From Aeoliella straminimaris (GTDB lineage: Bacteria > Planctomycetota > Planctomycetia > Pirellulales > Lacipirellulaceae), in NCBI RefSeq assembly GCF_024054565.1, contig NZ_JAMXLR010000055.1:62001-126000 (forward strand): DNA of 64,000 nt, in the 5' to 3' direction. Below the pieces are notes generated by a model that was given only the letters and a program-made list of their open reading frames with translations, had not been told where the DNA came from and did not search any database. The translations under genes and the position numbers were made by a program. Position 1 is the first letter of the stretch. Each line of letters starts with the position of its first letter. Positions 9,038-18,186 of the stretch are shown here, one piece after another.

Positions 9038-9682
9038 ATGACACCACGACGACAACTACTTCTTATGACTGCCTGCCTCTTCGCAATCTCCTCCGTTGCA
9101 ACGGCAGAATCGATCTACCTCAATCGGGATAATATCACCGTGGCGGTCGGAGAGGGAACTTCTCCGGGCACGTTTAACAACACGTTCTCGGGCGAGCAGA
9201 CGATTGAGAAGGTGATTGACGCGCCGTCGGCTGATGCAGAGGAATTTCACAATCAAACGACCCACATCTGGTTTACAGCGGATGAAGTCGGCGGTGGCCT
9301 GGAACTCGAGTTCGATCTCGGTATTTCCTATGACATCAGCACGCTGCATTTCTGGAACTACACCGGCGAAAACTACGATGTGGACAACATCGATTTCGTG
9401 TTCTACGGTCCAAACGGCAACCAGGTCGGCACCTTGTCGGTACAGCCCGACTTGGGGAGCAGCCCAGGAATTGCCTCGCAAGATATCCCCCTGGCTGCTC
9501 CTTTGAACGTCCGAAACGTGACCGCATTTCTCACTGGCAGCAATCGTCAGATCGACTTCCAGAACATTGGCTTCACCGCCGAAGTCACTCAAATACCTGA
9601 GCCCTCCAGCATCGGAATGTTGGTATTGGCAGGCGCGTTTGCTGCGGGAACCTATTGGCGACGCAAGACTTTAAGTACATAG
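9038..9682 (+). CDS. PEP-CTERM sorting-signal secreted protein
   Basis: An AAGGA precedes the ATG at 9038. The 214-residue product has a signal peptide (ending about ATA/ES), a beta-rich middle resembling discoidin/F5-8-type sandwiches (LEFDLG ... STLHFWNYTGE), and a C-terminal PEP-CTERM tail: IPEPSS, a hydrophobic helix and a basic end (YWRRK). Such tails are recognised by exosortase/EpsH systems linked to exopolysaccharide. No exosortase gene is visible in the window. Confidence 0.85.
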   Translation: MTPRRQLLLMTACLFAISSVATAESIYLNRDNITVAVGEGTSPGTFNNTFSGEQTIEKVIDAPSADAEEFHNQTTHIWFTADEVGGGLELEFDLGISYDISTLHFWNYTGENYDVDNIDFVFYGPNGNQVGTLSVQPDLGSSPGIASQDIPLAAPLNVRNVTAFLTGSNRQIDFQNIGFTAEVTQIPEPSSIGMLVLAGAFAAGTYWRRKTLST

Positions 9683-9988
9683 CGTTCCCACCAGTTGCGG
9701 CGTGTCTGACATCGCGATGCATGCCGACTTTGCCGCAATGCACGGTGTGTCGATTGGCGATTGCCAACACAACGGGTGCAGGACGGCCATGAATGCTCGC
9801 TCTCAAAATCGTTCGAGTCCTGCTCTCTTGCAAAGTTCGATCGCGGCGGATAAGTGTCTCGCGTGATGGCGTCACAATGGCGGCTGGGAGAGTTTCCAGA
9901 AATTGGGATGCTGGTGTTGCGCGGGTGTGTAGGTTTGCCGTGCGGAGACCAAAGCAGGCGAACTGCTAACCGTCGATGCCGGCAGCGG
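9683..9988. other. Intergenic region between convergent genes
   Basis: About 306 bases between the PEP-CTERM gene and the end of the M56 gene. No convincing gene, RNA or repeat was seen. Confidence 0.4.
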
Positions 9989-12900
9989 CTATTCGGCCAC
10001 CAAAGTGATCGCATGAGTAGTCCCATCGGCGGTAACGGATTGCACCTCTCGGCGGTACCCATCGGCGGAGAAAGCATAGTCCACCGCGTCTGCGGGTGCC
10101 CACGACCACTCGTACACGCCTTGTTCAGTGGCTCGTACCGGAATGTGCGTGTCCAGAACGTTCGGGTGCCGGTGGTTGTAGAGTGCCTGCGAATCACGCC
10201 ATCGATCAATCGAAACATACACATTGGGGACTGGCTGGCCGTCACCATCCACGAACTGAAGTCGCAGCAGCTGTCCTTTGGCAAGTTCAAAGTCCCTCGG
10301 CCCCATCTCCGCATCCACTTTGACGATGCGAGTTTGCGGAGCCCAGCCAGGCGCCACCACGGTTAGCCGAACTCGCCCCGTCTTCAGTGGAGCAAACTGG
10401 TAGGCACCCTTCTCGTCGCTGTTTACCTCCTGACTTCCTGTCTGAATGTAGGGGTCGTCTCCCCAAATCACCACCGCGTCGTCGACCGGATTCTGCTGGG
10501 CATCTCGAATGACGCCAGACACCTTCACTCCTCGGCGCATGACAATCACTGCCGACTTTTCTCGCAACGACTCCATGCGAATCCCCTGTTCACTCTGCAA
10601 ATCGCCCCATTGGTAGTCGCTAATATAGTCGGGGTGTGTCAGCTTAAGGCGAACAACAATGTCGTCTCCTGCGGGAACGTTGTGCAACTCCCACTTTCCC
10701 TCCGCATCGGTGGTGCATGGGTTATTGCCAGGTCCGGGGCTTTCGGCTAGCCAGATCGACGGGACCGGACGGCGCTGCCTTTCGTCGACTTGATTGGCAA
10801 GCATGACTTCGACCATCACACCTTCGATCGGCTCCCCCTGATCATCCTGGATGGTCCCACCGATTGTCGTACCTGCGGGAAGTTGAAAGGTAAACTCGTT
10901 GGGAATCTGATCTCCGTCGGGTTGCTGCTCCGGCCACCACTGGGCAAACAGCGGTACGTACCCTTCTTTTTGGGTCCAGACGCGAAACAGTCGGGGTGGG
11001 TCGGGCACCAAGACGTTCACGCTTCCGCCCGGGGCCGAGGTGTAGTCGCGTTTGAGTGTTTTGAACTCTCCGGCCGGCCAGATACTCACGTGAATGCGCG
11101 TCCCGGGCACCGGCTTACCTTGACTGTCCACCGCACGAACAAGCATCTGCCGAAAGCCATCGGGTACGTCTGCGGCTGTGGGGCGAACTTCGCCGGCGGA
11201 CGTGGTGTTGGCTTCGTTCCGGCTGATCGGCTCACCAATACTGCCGAGAGAACCGGGCACCAATTTCAGACGCTCGGGAGCAATTGGCGCGTTGGCCTTC
11301 CACTGCGAAACGGCGACGTGTTCCCTGCTGACCAGGTGTCCTTGGCCCACCTCGGTAACGTGGTAGTTCCACTTGTCAACTTGAAAAGGCAACCAGATTC
11401 CGGGCGAAACTTCTTGGACGGAAGAAAGGTCGATTTGCAGATGCAATCCCCAAGGCAAGCCTTCGCCCCGCTGAACATGGCTGAATCTGCGCACCACCAG
11501 GTAATTCCGCTCTGGATCGACCCAGAATTGCTGCTTGTAGACGTAGTCGTCCCTTACCCTCACTGGCTCCACGTCTACTACCACTAGCGATCGGCCGTCC
11601 CACTCTTTTTTTCCTGCCAGGGCTCCTCCATGTTGGGTCAGCAATTCGCTGATCAGATGGCCATTCTTGCAGATGGAGAAATCAAGCGGCGAATCACTCG
11701 TTCGCGTGAAGTTATCGGTCTGGCGTCTATCGCGGTACAGGACCGTTCCTTCCTTCGAGCTGATGGTGGTTTCGAAAACTCCCCGCGTACCATCGAACAC
11801 GGAGACAAATCCTTCTCGTTTCTCCCGTTGTGTCCCATCGAAACGAGTGTTGGTCTTCAAATAGGTGGCCTCCAAACGCCCAGCACCGCTTTTGTCTATC
11901 TCCCAGGTTGCACTTCCCACGCGATGCATCGACACCGCCCCGTCTTCAATCAGAAGGTCGTCCGGCAGCGGCTTGCCGGGCTCCGTGAGATTGATTTCGT
12001 ACTCGACGTCGCAGTTGACCGCGAGCGTCTTGATGGACGACTCTGCCTTTTTCAGCCCTGCAATCACTTCGTCGATGGTGACGCCGGAAGCTCGGTTGCC
12101 TTCATCCACATCGTCCGCAAGCTGCCCCAGGGTGGTAGTACCGAGGAACACCGACAGGACCACGGCCGACAGCAGGATTCCCCAGCGCCAGGCAATGGTC
12201 GCCCGGACTCGGCCGAGGGGCATCAGGTTTTCGAGGCGGTGCTCGAGCCTCGATATCCCCACCATTGTCAGTCCCAGTGCCAACTGTCGACGTCGCACCA
12301 TGTCCTTGGCGAAGCCCAACAACAACTGAACATAGGCGTCGGGATTACCAAGCGAAGCGACGCAGACGCCGTCGCAAATCAGCTCCCGAAGTTGTGCAGC
12401 GCGGCGGCCCACCATCAGCATCAGCGGATTGTACCAGTAGATGCACTGAACGCACCTCGCCAGCAGGTTTCTGGCAAAATCATGGCGGGCGATGTGTGTC
12501 AGCTCATGCAACAGAACAACGCTCATCGCGGCCGAGTCGATCCCCTCCAGACCGGATGCCGGCAGAATCACCACCGGTCTTCGCCAGCCCAGCGTCAGCG
12601 GCGCGGAAACTTCCGTAGACTGATAGACTTCCACGGTGCCCACCACTCCCAAATGCGTCTTCATTTCTGCCAGGGCTTCGACCCACGGGCCAGAAGCGAT
12701 CGGCGATGCACTCCTGCGGAGTCGCAGGACGCTCCCATAAGACAAAGCTAGCCGCAAACTTGCGAAGAGGACTCCGGCGAGATAACAGGCAACCAGTACG
12801 AACACCAAGTTGGGGGTTTCGGTAGCGGGCGGGGCAGCGTCCACTACAGGCGCAGGGTCGGCTGGCGCGCTGGCAATTCGACTCGGCTCAATCGTCGCAA

Positions 12901-13225
12901 CCGGCTGCGGCAACTCTTGTACGAATTCATCGCTAGACGTGTCTCTGTTGGCTACGGTAACGGGTACCGCAGGCGTATTACTGGGGTCCAGCGTAACTGC
13001 TGATGTCGATACCGGGATGTAAATCCGCGGCGTCACCAGACATAGAACCGGTAGCACGCCGAGCACCAGCACCGTTGCCGACCATAGGGTGTCGGCGGCG
13101 AGTGGCCGGCGATGCAGCAATGTGCGATCGATAAGCAGTGCGCAGCAAACCAGAATCGTCGATTTGCAGCCAACGTCAACCAGATACCATGCCCACGTGC
13201 TGCTGTCGCTGACAATTGCACTCAT
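9989..13225 (-). CDS. BlaR1/M56-family membrane metalloprotease with LolA-like and CnaB-like domains
   Basis: The start at 13225 overlaps the BlaI stop (ATGA at 13222-13225); the longer open frame only covers the BlaI gene in another frame. The product is about 1078 residues. The N-terminal third has membrane helices and the zinc motif HELTH (His240/Glu241/His244), as in BlaR1/MecR1 sensor proteases. After the last helix (ILLSAVVLSVFLG) the usual penicillin-binding sensor is absent. Instead there is a roughly 250-residue domain resembling outer-membrane lipoprotein carrier (LolA-like) folds, then two or three carboxypeptidase-regulatory-like beta-sandwiches (GTTIGGTIQDDQGEPIEGVMV; GVKVSGVIRDAQQNPVDDAV). 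It probably senses an envelope signal and triggers cleavage of the neighbouring repressor; the signal is unknown. Confidence 0.88.
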   Translation of the reverse strand: MSAIVSDSSTWAWYLVDVGCKSTILVCCALLIDRTLLHRRPLAADTLWSATVLVLGVLPVLCLVTPRIYIPVSTSAVTLDPSNTPAVPVTVANRDTSSDEFVQELPQPVATIEPSRIASAPADPAPVVDAAPPATETPNLVFVLVACYLAGVLFASLRLALSYGSVLRLRRSASPIASGPWVEALAEMKTHLGVVGTVEVYQSTEVSAPLTLGWRRPVVILPASGLEGIDSAAMSVVLLHELTHIARHDFARNLLARCVQCIYWYNPLMLMVGRRAAQLRELICDGVCVASLGNPDAYVQLLLGFAKDMVRRRQLALGLTMVGISRLEHRLENLMPLGRVRATIAWRWGILLSAVVLSVFLGTTTLGQLADDVDEGNRASGVTIDEVIAGLKKAESSIKTLAVNCDVEYEINLTEPGKPLPDDLLIEDGAVSMHRVGSATWEIDKSGAGRLEATYLKTNTRFDGTQREKREGFVSVFDGTRGVFETTISSKEGTVLYRDRRQTDNFTRTSDSPLDFSICKNGHLISELLTQHGGALAGKKEWDGRSLVVVDVEPVRVRDDYVYKQQFWVDPERNYLVVRRFSHVQRGEGLPWGLHLQIDLSSVQEVSPGIWLPFQVDKWNYHVTEVGQGHLVSREHVAVSQWKANAPIAPERLKLVPGSLGSIGEPISRNEANTTSAGEVRPTAADVPDGFRQMLVRAVDSQGKPVPGTRIHVSIWPAGEFKTLKRDYTSAPGGSVNVLVPDPPRLFRVWTQKEGYVPLFAQWWPEQQPDGDQIPNEFTFQLPAGTTIGGTIQDDQGEPIEGVMVEVMLANQVDERQRRPVPSIWLAESPGPGNNPCTTDAEGKWELHNVPAGDDIVVRLKLTHPDYISDYQWGDLQSEQGIRMESLREKSAVIVMRRGVKVSGVIRDAQQNPVDDAVVIWGDDPYIQTGSQEVNSDEKGAYQFAPLKTGRVRLTVVAPGWAPQTRIVKVDAEMGPRDFELAKGQLLRLQFVDGDGQPVPNVYVSIDRWRDSQALYNHRHPNVLDTHIPVRATEQGVYEWSWAPADAVDYAFSADGYRREVQSVTADGTTHAITLVAE

Positions 13226-13611
13226 GTCTCTGTCTCTCCTTTTGACTTGCGGCGATAGGCGGCTTCGATTTTCTTCAACTGCTGCGGAGACAAACGCTGG
13301 TCGTCGAGCAGTTGCAGAACCAGGTCTTCTGCCGAGCCGGAAAAGAATCGCAGCAGCAAATCGCGAGCGACCTGCTTCTGCATGGCACGTTTCTTCACGG
13401 CGGGGCGGTAGATAGCGGGACGCGAGTCCTTGTCCGCCACAACGTGCCCCTTGGAGACCAGCACCCGCAACAGAGTGCGGACCGTGGAGTCGTGCGGATC
13501 TCCCGAGAGCAGAGCGCGAACTTCCTCCGCCGTCCCCGACTGGAGTTCCCACAATACAGCCATGATTTCTGATTCGCGTTCGGTCAGCGCCGACGCTTTC
13601 GGCCGAGCCAT
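13222..13611 (-). CDS. BlaI/MecI/CopY-family transcriptional repressor
   Basis: A 129-residue winged-helix repressor. LTERESEIMAVLWE at the N-terminus and DSTVRTLLRVLVSKGHV (recognition helix region) are typical of BlaI/MecI. The C-terminal half forms the dimerisation part that is cleaved in BlaI systems. GGGAG lies before the ATG. It overlaps the M56 protease gene by four bases, the normal arrangement of a repressor with its sensor protease. The two palindromes upstream are the likely operators, implying autoregulation. Confidence 0.93.
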   Translation of the reverse strand: MARPKASALTERESEIMAVLWELQSGTAEEVRALLSGDPHDSTVRTLLRVLVSKGHVVADKDSRPAIYRPAVKKRAMQKQVARDLLLRFFSGSAEDLVLQLLDDQRLSPQQLKKIEAAYRRKSKGETET

Positions 13612-13630
13612 GACAGGACTCCCACTGAAA

Positions 13631-13646
13631 CGTTAAAGAATTAACG
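13631..13646. promoter_or_regulatory. Candidate BlaI operator, proximal copy
   Basis: CGTTAA-AGAA-TTAACG is a perfect 6-bp inverted repeat with a 4-base spacer, 20 bases upstream of the BlaI start codon. An identical copy is at 13685-13700. Its position and duplication suggest binding by the BlaI-family dimer; the sequence differs from the classical TACA/TGTA operator of staphylococcal BlaI. Confidence 0.65.
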
Positions 13647-13684
13647 GAATCATATCGGCAGCCAACTAGTGCCGCAAGCCATTT

Positions 13685-13700
13685 CGTTAAAGAATTAACG
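13685..13700. promoter_or_regulatory. Candidate BlaI operator, distal copy
   Basis: The same 16-base palindrome as at 13631-13646, with identical spacer, 54 bases further from the gene (about five helical turns, so on the same face of the DNA). Confidence 0.65.
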
Positions 13701-14036
13701 AATAGTCGATATCTGCGTGCCGAGGTCCATCCACTCGCCAAACGTGGCCGGCGAATCGGCCGTTTCTTCCACACCACAAGGCGAAATCTTACACGCACTG
13801 TGCTAAAACAGCAGTGGCCCGAAGTTCACTGCTCTGGCTTGCGTCCGGTTTCTCCGACTTCACGGAGTAATGTCGCACCTGCGGCAAAACGCGCGCAACA
13901 ACTCACAGAGCATTTACTCACACAATGAACGCAAGTCCTGCCCCAGAAAACACTTACGCCGACCTCCCAGTTTTGCCGCAACGGGGGTTTTGTCGCAGCA
14001 AATCGTTTAGTCGCGGCACTGCGACATAACTGCGAC
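13701..14036. other. Intergenic region upstream of the BlaI operators
   Basis: About 336 bases without a supported gene. It contains short GTCGC/GCGAC inverted motifs near 14010-14025, just after the stop of the permease gene read on the minus strand. They are too short to call a terminator confidently. Confidence 0.35.
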
Positions 14037-14786
14037 TTAACTCTCGTCGGGCTTTGACATGACCTGCTGCTTGCTCAGTGACAAGTAAATAGCCGCGGCG
14101 ATGCCGCCGGCACTGAAGACCATGCACATGATCATGATTTGATAACGCGACGCGATCAGCGGCGAGATGCCGGCCAGGATTTGGCCCGTCATCAATCCTG
14201 GCAGCGACACCAGCCCCACGGCCAGCAACGAATTGGTCACCGTAATCAGCGACGCCTGCATCGCCTGTCGGCGGGCTTCGTGGTAGTTGGCGCCACGATC
14301 GGTCTCGGCTTCGAACCGCTCGCCGGCCAGGCTCACGCAATTCATGGCCGCGGTCAGGCTCATGCCAGCCAATGGGATCACGCGCCGTGGATCGTACCAA
14401 GTCTCCAGATGCAACACTCCCTGGGTCATTAAGAGAACAACACCGCCGCCACCACACGCGATGGCGATCAACGCCCACAGGTACTGCTGGACCGACTTGC
14501 GTTGTAGCGGTCTTAAAGATATCCAACTGGCCGCAAACAGCATTACGGCCAGCGTGGCCAGCACGACCAGGGGGCTGTCGGTAAGAAACAAGTACTTGAG
14601 CACGTACCCCACGGCTACCAGCTGCACGAGCATTCGTGCCGTGGCGTACAAGGGAGTCCACACACCCAAGCCCCAGCGGTGCACGATGATGATGACCACC
14701 AACACCGGCAATAGGGCGAGTATCAGGTTTTCGAGCGGGATCGGAGGAACAGTGCTTTTCAACGGAGGGAGACCTTCAGCCCACAC
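14037..14786 (-). CDS. FetB-like ABC transporter permease (UPF0014)
   Basis: A 249-residue membrane protein of about seven helices. ATARMLVQLVAVGYVLKYLF, the PLAGMSLTAAMNCVSLAGERF segment and SLPGLMTGQILAGISP are the conserved blocks of the UPF0014/FetB (YbbM) family, whose E. coli member works with the ATPase FetA in iron export. No FetA-like ATPase is seen next to it. The start is uncertain: GTG at 14786 is the furthest possible and has no clear ribosome-binding site. An internal TTG about 24 bases later is an alternative. Confidence 0.82.
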   Translation of the reverse strand: MWAEGLPPLKSTVPPIPLENLILALLPVLVVIIIVHRWGLGVWTPLYATARMLVQLVAVGYVLKYLFLTDSPLVVLATLAVMLFAASWISLRPLQRKSVQQYLWALIAIACGGGGVVLLMTQGVLHLETWYDPRRVIPLAGMSLTAAMNCVSLAGERFEAETDRGANYHEARRQAMQASLITVTNSLLAVGLVSLPGLMTGQILAGISPLIASRYQIMIMCMVFSAGGIAAAIYLSLSKQQVMSKPDES

Positions 14787-14837
14787 AACGCAAGGAGACT
14801 TCGCAACGTCAAACGACCAACGATGTTGTCGTGCAGT

Positions 14838-16751
14838 TTAGCGCCGCCGGCGTTCGGAAGCCACCCACAGTTCCGCCAATTCCGTCGGCGATCGCTTGAA
14901 TACCTGCTGGCAAGCGGCTTCGAAGTCGCCCGTTTCGGCGGCGGCAGTCATCAGTCGCTCGAGATTCGCTCGCTTCTGGAGCAGGGCGTCGACAAACCCA
15001 AAACTAAGCGTAGCGGTCGCTGCGGGCGGCAATTTGCCATTCGTAAACGCCTCGGCATCGGACAGCGATGCCAGGGCAATGGGCAACTGTTCCCGCCACG
15101 TCTCGACCAGCGGGTTGTTCTTGTGAAGCCGCGCTGCGATCGCCATCCCGGCTCCATCGATAAACCACTCGGGCAACCGACCGTCGGCCTGATTGGCCAC
15201 CCACAGCGTGGCCAGTTGTTGTGCCAGAAGCTGCTCGTCTGGTTCGTCTTCGCCGGAGTCGACCACCAACGCCACGTAAGGATAGACGAGATCGTACTGG
15301 GAGTGTCCCCGCAGGTCGGCCGGCAGGCTGCGACGTTCGACCATGGTGCCAAATTCGCTGTAGTCGATCCGATGATCGAAGGCGAATAGCGTGACGCGAG
15401 CCTTGTTGAAGGGCGTGCCCGTCTGCTGGAAGTACTTCTGCACTTCACCGGCTTGGTTCTCCGCAGCACCAACCAGCTGTTCCAATCGACGGGGAGGCAA
15501 ATTGCCAATGGCCAGGAAGTTTTTGCTGGTGGCCACGGTGGCCTTCTCGTCGGGTATGGCCAGCCGCCACTGCGATTCGGCTTGCTGCTGGCGATCGGCC
15601 GAAAGCTGCTCGGGCGTGGAACGCTCCGCGCGAACCACGGCCGCTACGCGGGCCAACGATTCGGTAGCGCTGGGGCCATCGAACTTCGCGCCTTCGTCGA
15701 TCCACCGCGCCACGAGTACGATTTGTTCGTCCTTCCAAGCCGGGCGATTCTGCGGCATCCGCGCGCCGTCGGCCGTGCCGTGCAATTTGCCAACCAGCAA
15801 ACTGCCCTTCGAATCGCCGGGCATGATGGCAGGGCCGCTGTCACCGCCTTGCCAAAGACGCTGGAAACTGGCCACGCTGAATCCAGCACGGGGCCGCTGC
15901 ACACCGTGGCAATCGTTGCACGACTGGACCAACAAGGGAGCAATATCCAGAGAGAAACTGACCGACTCGTCGCCGGTGGCCATCGGAATCGGCCTGGCGT
16001 CGGGCAGGGGAGCGGCTGGATCGGCGGCCGGTTTGGCGGGCATGTCCGATTTCTTCAATGCCTCGAGTGGCTTGGTGGGGTCGTCGCCGTCGAAGGCCGC
16101 GCCTTGGTTGATCCAGGTCACCAATACGCGGGCCTCTTGTGGTGTGGGACCGTTACCGCTGGGAGGCATCTGACCGCTGGCGATGACGTCGACCAGCAGA
16201 CTCTCGGCCCCCGAACCGACTTCGACGAATCGTCCGGAAGGGGCCCCTTCGACCAGGGAGCTGTAATTGGCGAAGCTGACGCCGCCGCGACTACCACCCA
16301 CGTGACAATTGCCGCAGTGCCTGGTGAGGATCGGCCTGACGTGGTCGACGAAGCTCACCCGATCGCCGGCAGCGGGGCCGCGGGGCGAATCGCCTGCGGG
16401 ATTGGTCGGCTGGTCCTGGGAGGGCTTCAGATCCGCCAGGGGTGGCAATTTGACGCCTACGGCCGAAAGATCGGCATGCAGCTGGGCCAAATCCTCCTTG
16501 GTACGGTTAAAGCGAGGCTCGTATCGCTGGTCGAGCCCCTCGGCGATGCCGGCCAGTGCCTCCTGGGCCTCGGCAATGGACTGTTTGGCATCCTCGACGC
16601 GGCCCGCTTTCGCGAATCGCTCGCCGGCCTTCACCGAACTGGCGGCCCGGGACAGCTCCCGACGCTGCTCGGTGATTCCCACCGCCAGCGCGGAGGAGAT
16701 CACCCCTATATATATGGATAACACGGCGACGGTGCTCGTCGTGCGGATCAT
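14838..16751 (-). CDS. Planctomycete c-type cytochrome protein with peptidase-MA-like C-terminus
   Basis: The start at 16751 gives a short N-terminus and then a membrane/signal helix (VAVLSIYIGVISSALAVG); ATG at 16799 is an alternative. A helical region follows, then two planctomycete-type cytochrome domains with haem motifs CGNCH and CNDCH, each with a distal MPPSG/ARMPQNRP-like segment holding a Met candidate ligand. The C-terminal 250 residues resemble gluzincin/DUF1570 proteins (LATLWVANQ ... LPEWFIDGAGMAIAARL), but no HExxH is present, so that part is probably not a protease. Role unknown; exported or membrane-anchored electron carrier or sensor by inference. Confidence 0.8.
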   Translation of the reverse strand: MIRTTSTVAVLSIYIGVISSALAVGITEQRRELSRAASSVKAGERFAKAGRVEDAKQSIAEAQEALAGIAEGLDQRYEPRFNRTKEDLAQLHADLSAVGVKLPPLADLKPSQDQPTNPAGDSPRGPAAGDRVSFVDHVRPILTRHCGNCHVGGSRGGVSFANYSSLVEGAPSGRFVEVGSGAESLLVDVIASGQMPPSGNGPTPQEARVLVTWINQGAAFDGDDPTKPLEALKKSDMPAKPAADPAAPLPDARPIPMATGDESVSFSLDIAPLLVQSCNDCHGVQRPRAGFSVASFQRLWQGGDSGPAIMPGDSKGSLLVGKLHGTADGARMPQNRPAWKDEQIVLVARWIDEGAKFDGPSATESLARVAAVVRAERSTPEQLSADRQQQAESQWRLAIPDEKATVATSKNFLAIGNLPPRRLEQLVGAAENQAGEVQKYFQQTGTPFNKARVTLFAFDHRIDYSEFGTMVERRSLPADLRGHSQYDLVYPYVALVVDSGEDEPDEQLLAQQLATLWVANQADGRLPEWFIDGAGMAIAARLHKNNPLVETWREQLPIALASLSDAEAFTNGKLPPAATATLSFGFVDALLQKRANLERLMTAAAETGDFEAACQQVFKRSPTELAELWVASERRRR

Positions 16752-16874
16752 GCGAGTCCCGCTTCTTCTCAGGTCGGGAAAAGGGCGAATGACGGGCATT
16801 CCGCCATGTGGGTAAGCTACTCCACTATTCTAGTCGCCAGTCTCGCACGAAGACAAATAACGGGGAGAATCAAC

Positions 16875-17585
16875 TTACGACTTGTGGTGGCGGCGGCGGA
16901 TTTTGCGGTTTGGCCGCCGAGCATCCAGTCCGCCCGTGGCCAAATAGCCGTAATGCGTGGCAAACCACTCGGCGTACCGCTCGCGATCGAGATACGTGGA
17001 GTTCCGCTCGTCCAGCAGATGTCCAAGTTCATGGATCAGGATGTTATTGAGATAAAAGTCGCGAATGGAGTTCTCTGTCCAGTGCAGCGTCCAATCCGCA
17101 GCCTCCTGGCGCCACTCGCCACCGTACATCTTGGCTTCATTGTAAAAAGTAGGAGGCGGAGGGCTGCCAAAGCTCTCGACCAGCGTCTCCTCCAGCGGGT
17201 ACAGGTACAAAGTTGATCCCCACTGCATTCCATAACAGGGGAAGCTTTGCTTCTTGCGAGTGATACGGCTGAATTGAACGACCTCCAAGTCCTTGGTAAA
17301 CGACGCTGGCAACGCCGCCAATCGATCGCGGACCTGTTGTGGAGTGACGACATGGCGATAGCCGGCACCTGGATCCTGGACAACGATCTTGTAATCGCCC
17401 CCTTCGCCATGAGGTTCATACCAGTTTTCAGGCGGCGAGAACGGTTCGCGAAGCGTTGAGTGCCCCACATTGGTGCGCCTGGACTGGGGATGATGCCGCT
17501 TGGCGTTCCGCGTCGCGCAAGCAGTGTTATGTCGTTTGACGAAGCGGACTTGCGTCTTGGCGACTTGCGAGCGACGGCGCGACAT
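16875..17585 (-). CDS. Small zincin-like protein with HELGH motif
   Basis: I chose the start at 17585 because GAGAGG lies seven bases upstream; the frame is open further but has no similarity there. The 236-residue product has a basic N-terminus and then ILIHELGHLLDERNS, a zinc HExxH site, with ERYAEWFATHYGY downstream offering a possible third ligand (Glu). No signal peptide is obvious. The family is not recognised beyond a putative metalloprotease fold. It follows the cytochrome gene region on the same strand. Confidence 0.7.
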   Translation of the reverse strand: MSRRRSQVAKTQVRFVKRHNTACATRNAKRHHPQSRRTNVGHSTLREPFSPPENWYEPHGEGGDYKIVVQDPGAGYRHVVTPQQVRDRLAALPASFTKDLEVVQFSRITRKKQSFPCYGMQWGSTLYLYPLEETLVESFGSPPPPTFYNEAKMYGGEWRQEAADWTLHWTENSIRDFYLNNILIHELGHLLDERNSTYLDRERYAEWFATHYGYLATGGLDARRPNRKIRRRHHKS

Positions 17586-17898
17586 AGGGACCTCTCGGGT
17601 GCAAGTTATTCGAGTACATCCATGCTCGCTGGATGGGTCCCGCGGATTCCATTCAAGCGTTCTCGACCACGAGGTCAGAGGAGGGCGAGCTGGGCAGCTG
17701 GCTGTCCGCCGGCTGAGGGGGGGGTGGGGGCTGGTTGCCCCTCCAATTCCATCGTAGGCTGGCTGCCTGGACCCCGGCAAATAGATTCTCCAAGTCTGCA
17801 TCTGGCCGTACCTTACGAGCTGGACAACTTGCCGGTCGTGCCGTCGAGACGGGCCAAGAACCCCTCCGTCGAGGGGGTGCCTCCCAGCTGAGATTTCC
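17586..17898. other. Intergenic region with a G-rich tract
   Basis: About 313 bases between divergent genes. It contains a run of eight G, a T and five more G near 17717-17730. No supported gene; an open frame crosses it on the minus strand but lacks similarity. Confidence 0.35.
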
Positions 17899-18129
17899 AT
17901 GAAATTCGAGCTCTACACTCGTGATGGTTGTCACCTCTGTGACGATGCACACCAATTGTTACGATCGCACGGCATCGAGCCGACGCTCACCGATATCGAT
18001 GAGCGCCCCGAGCTGCTCGCAAAGTACAACACCTGCGTGCCAGTGGTGGTGGTGGATGGCAAGGTTCGCTTTCGAGGCAGGATCGATCCGGTACTGCTCG
18101 AACGCTTGCTCCAAAAAAACGGCGGATGA
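17899..18129 (+). CDS. Glutaredoxin-family protein
   Basis: A 76-residue thioredoxin-fold protein beginning FELYTRDGCHLCDDA, with CxxC (CHLC) at the start of helix 1 and the cis-Pro region NTCVPVVVVDG. This is the compact DUF836/glutaredoxin-like form. It is likely a thiol-disulfide reductant in the cytoplasm. It sits 57 bases upstream of thiO on the same strand. Confidence 0.88.
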   Translation: MKFELYTRDGCHLCDDAHQLLRSHGIEPTLTDIDERPELLAKYNTCVPVVVVDGKVRFRGRIDPVLLERLLQKNGG

Positions 18130-18186
18130 GCCACCTCTTGCTCCTCATTTCTCTACTACGCCCCCGCCCCTCGCTCGACGACTGCC

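Noticed and set aside
13226-13798. N-terminal extension of the M56 frame through the BlaI gene
   Set aside because: The extra part overlaps BlaI in another frame, and the ATGA junction at 13222-13225 gives the natural start.
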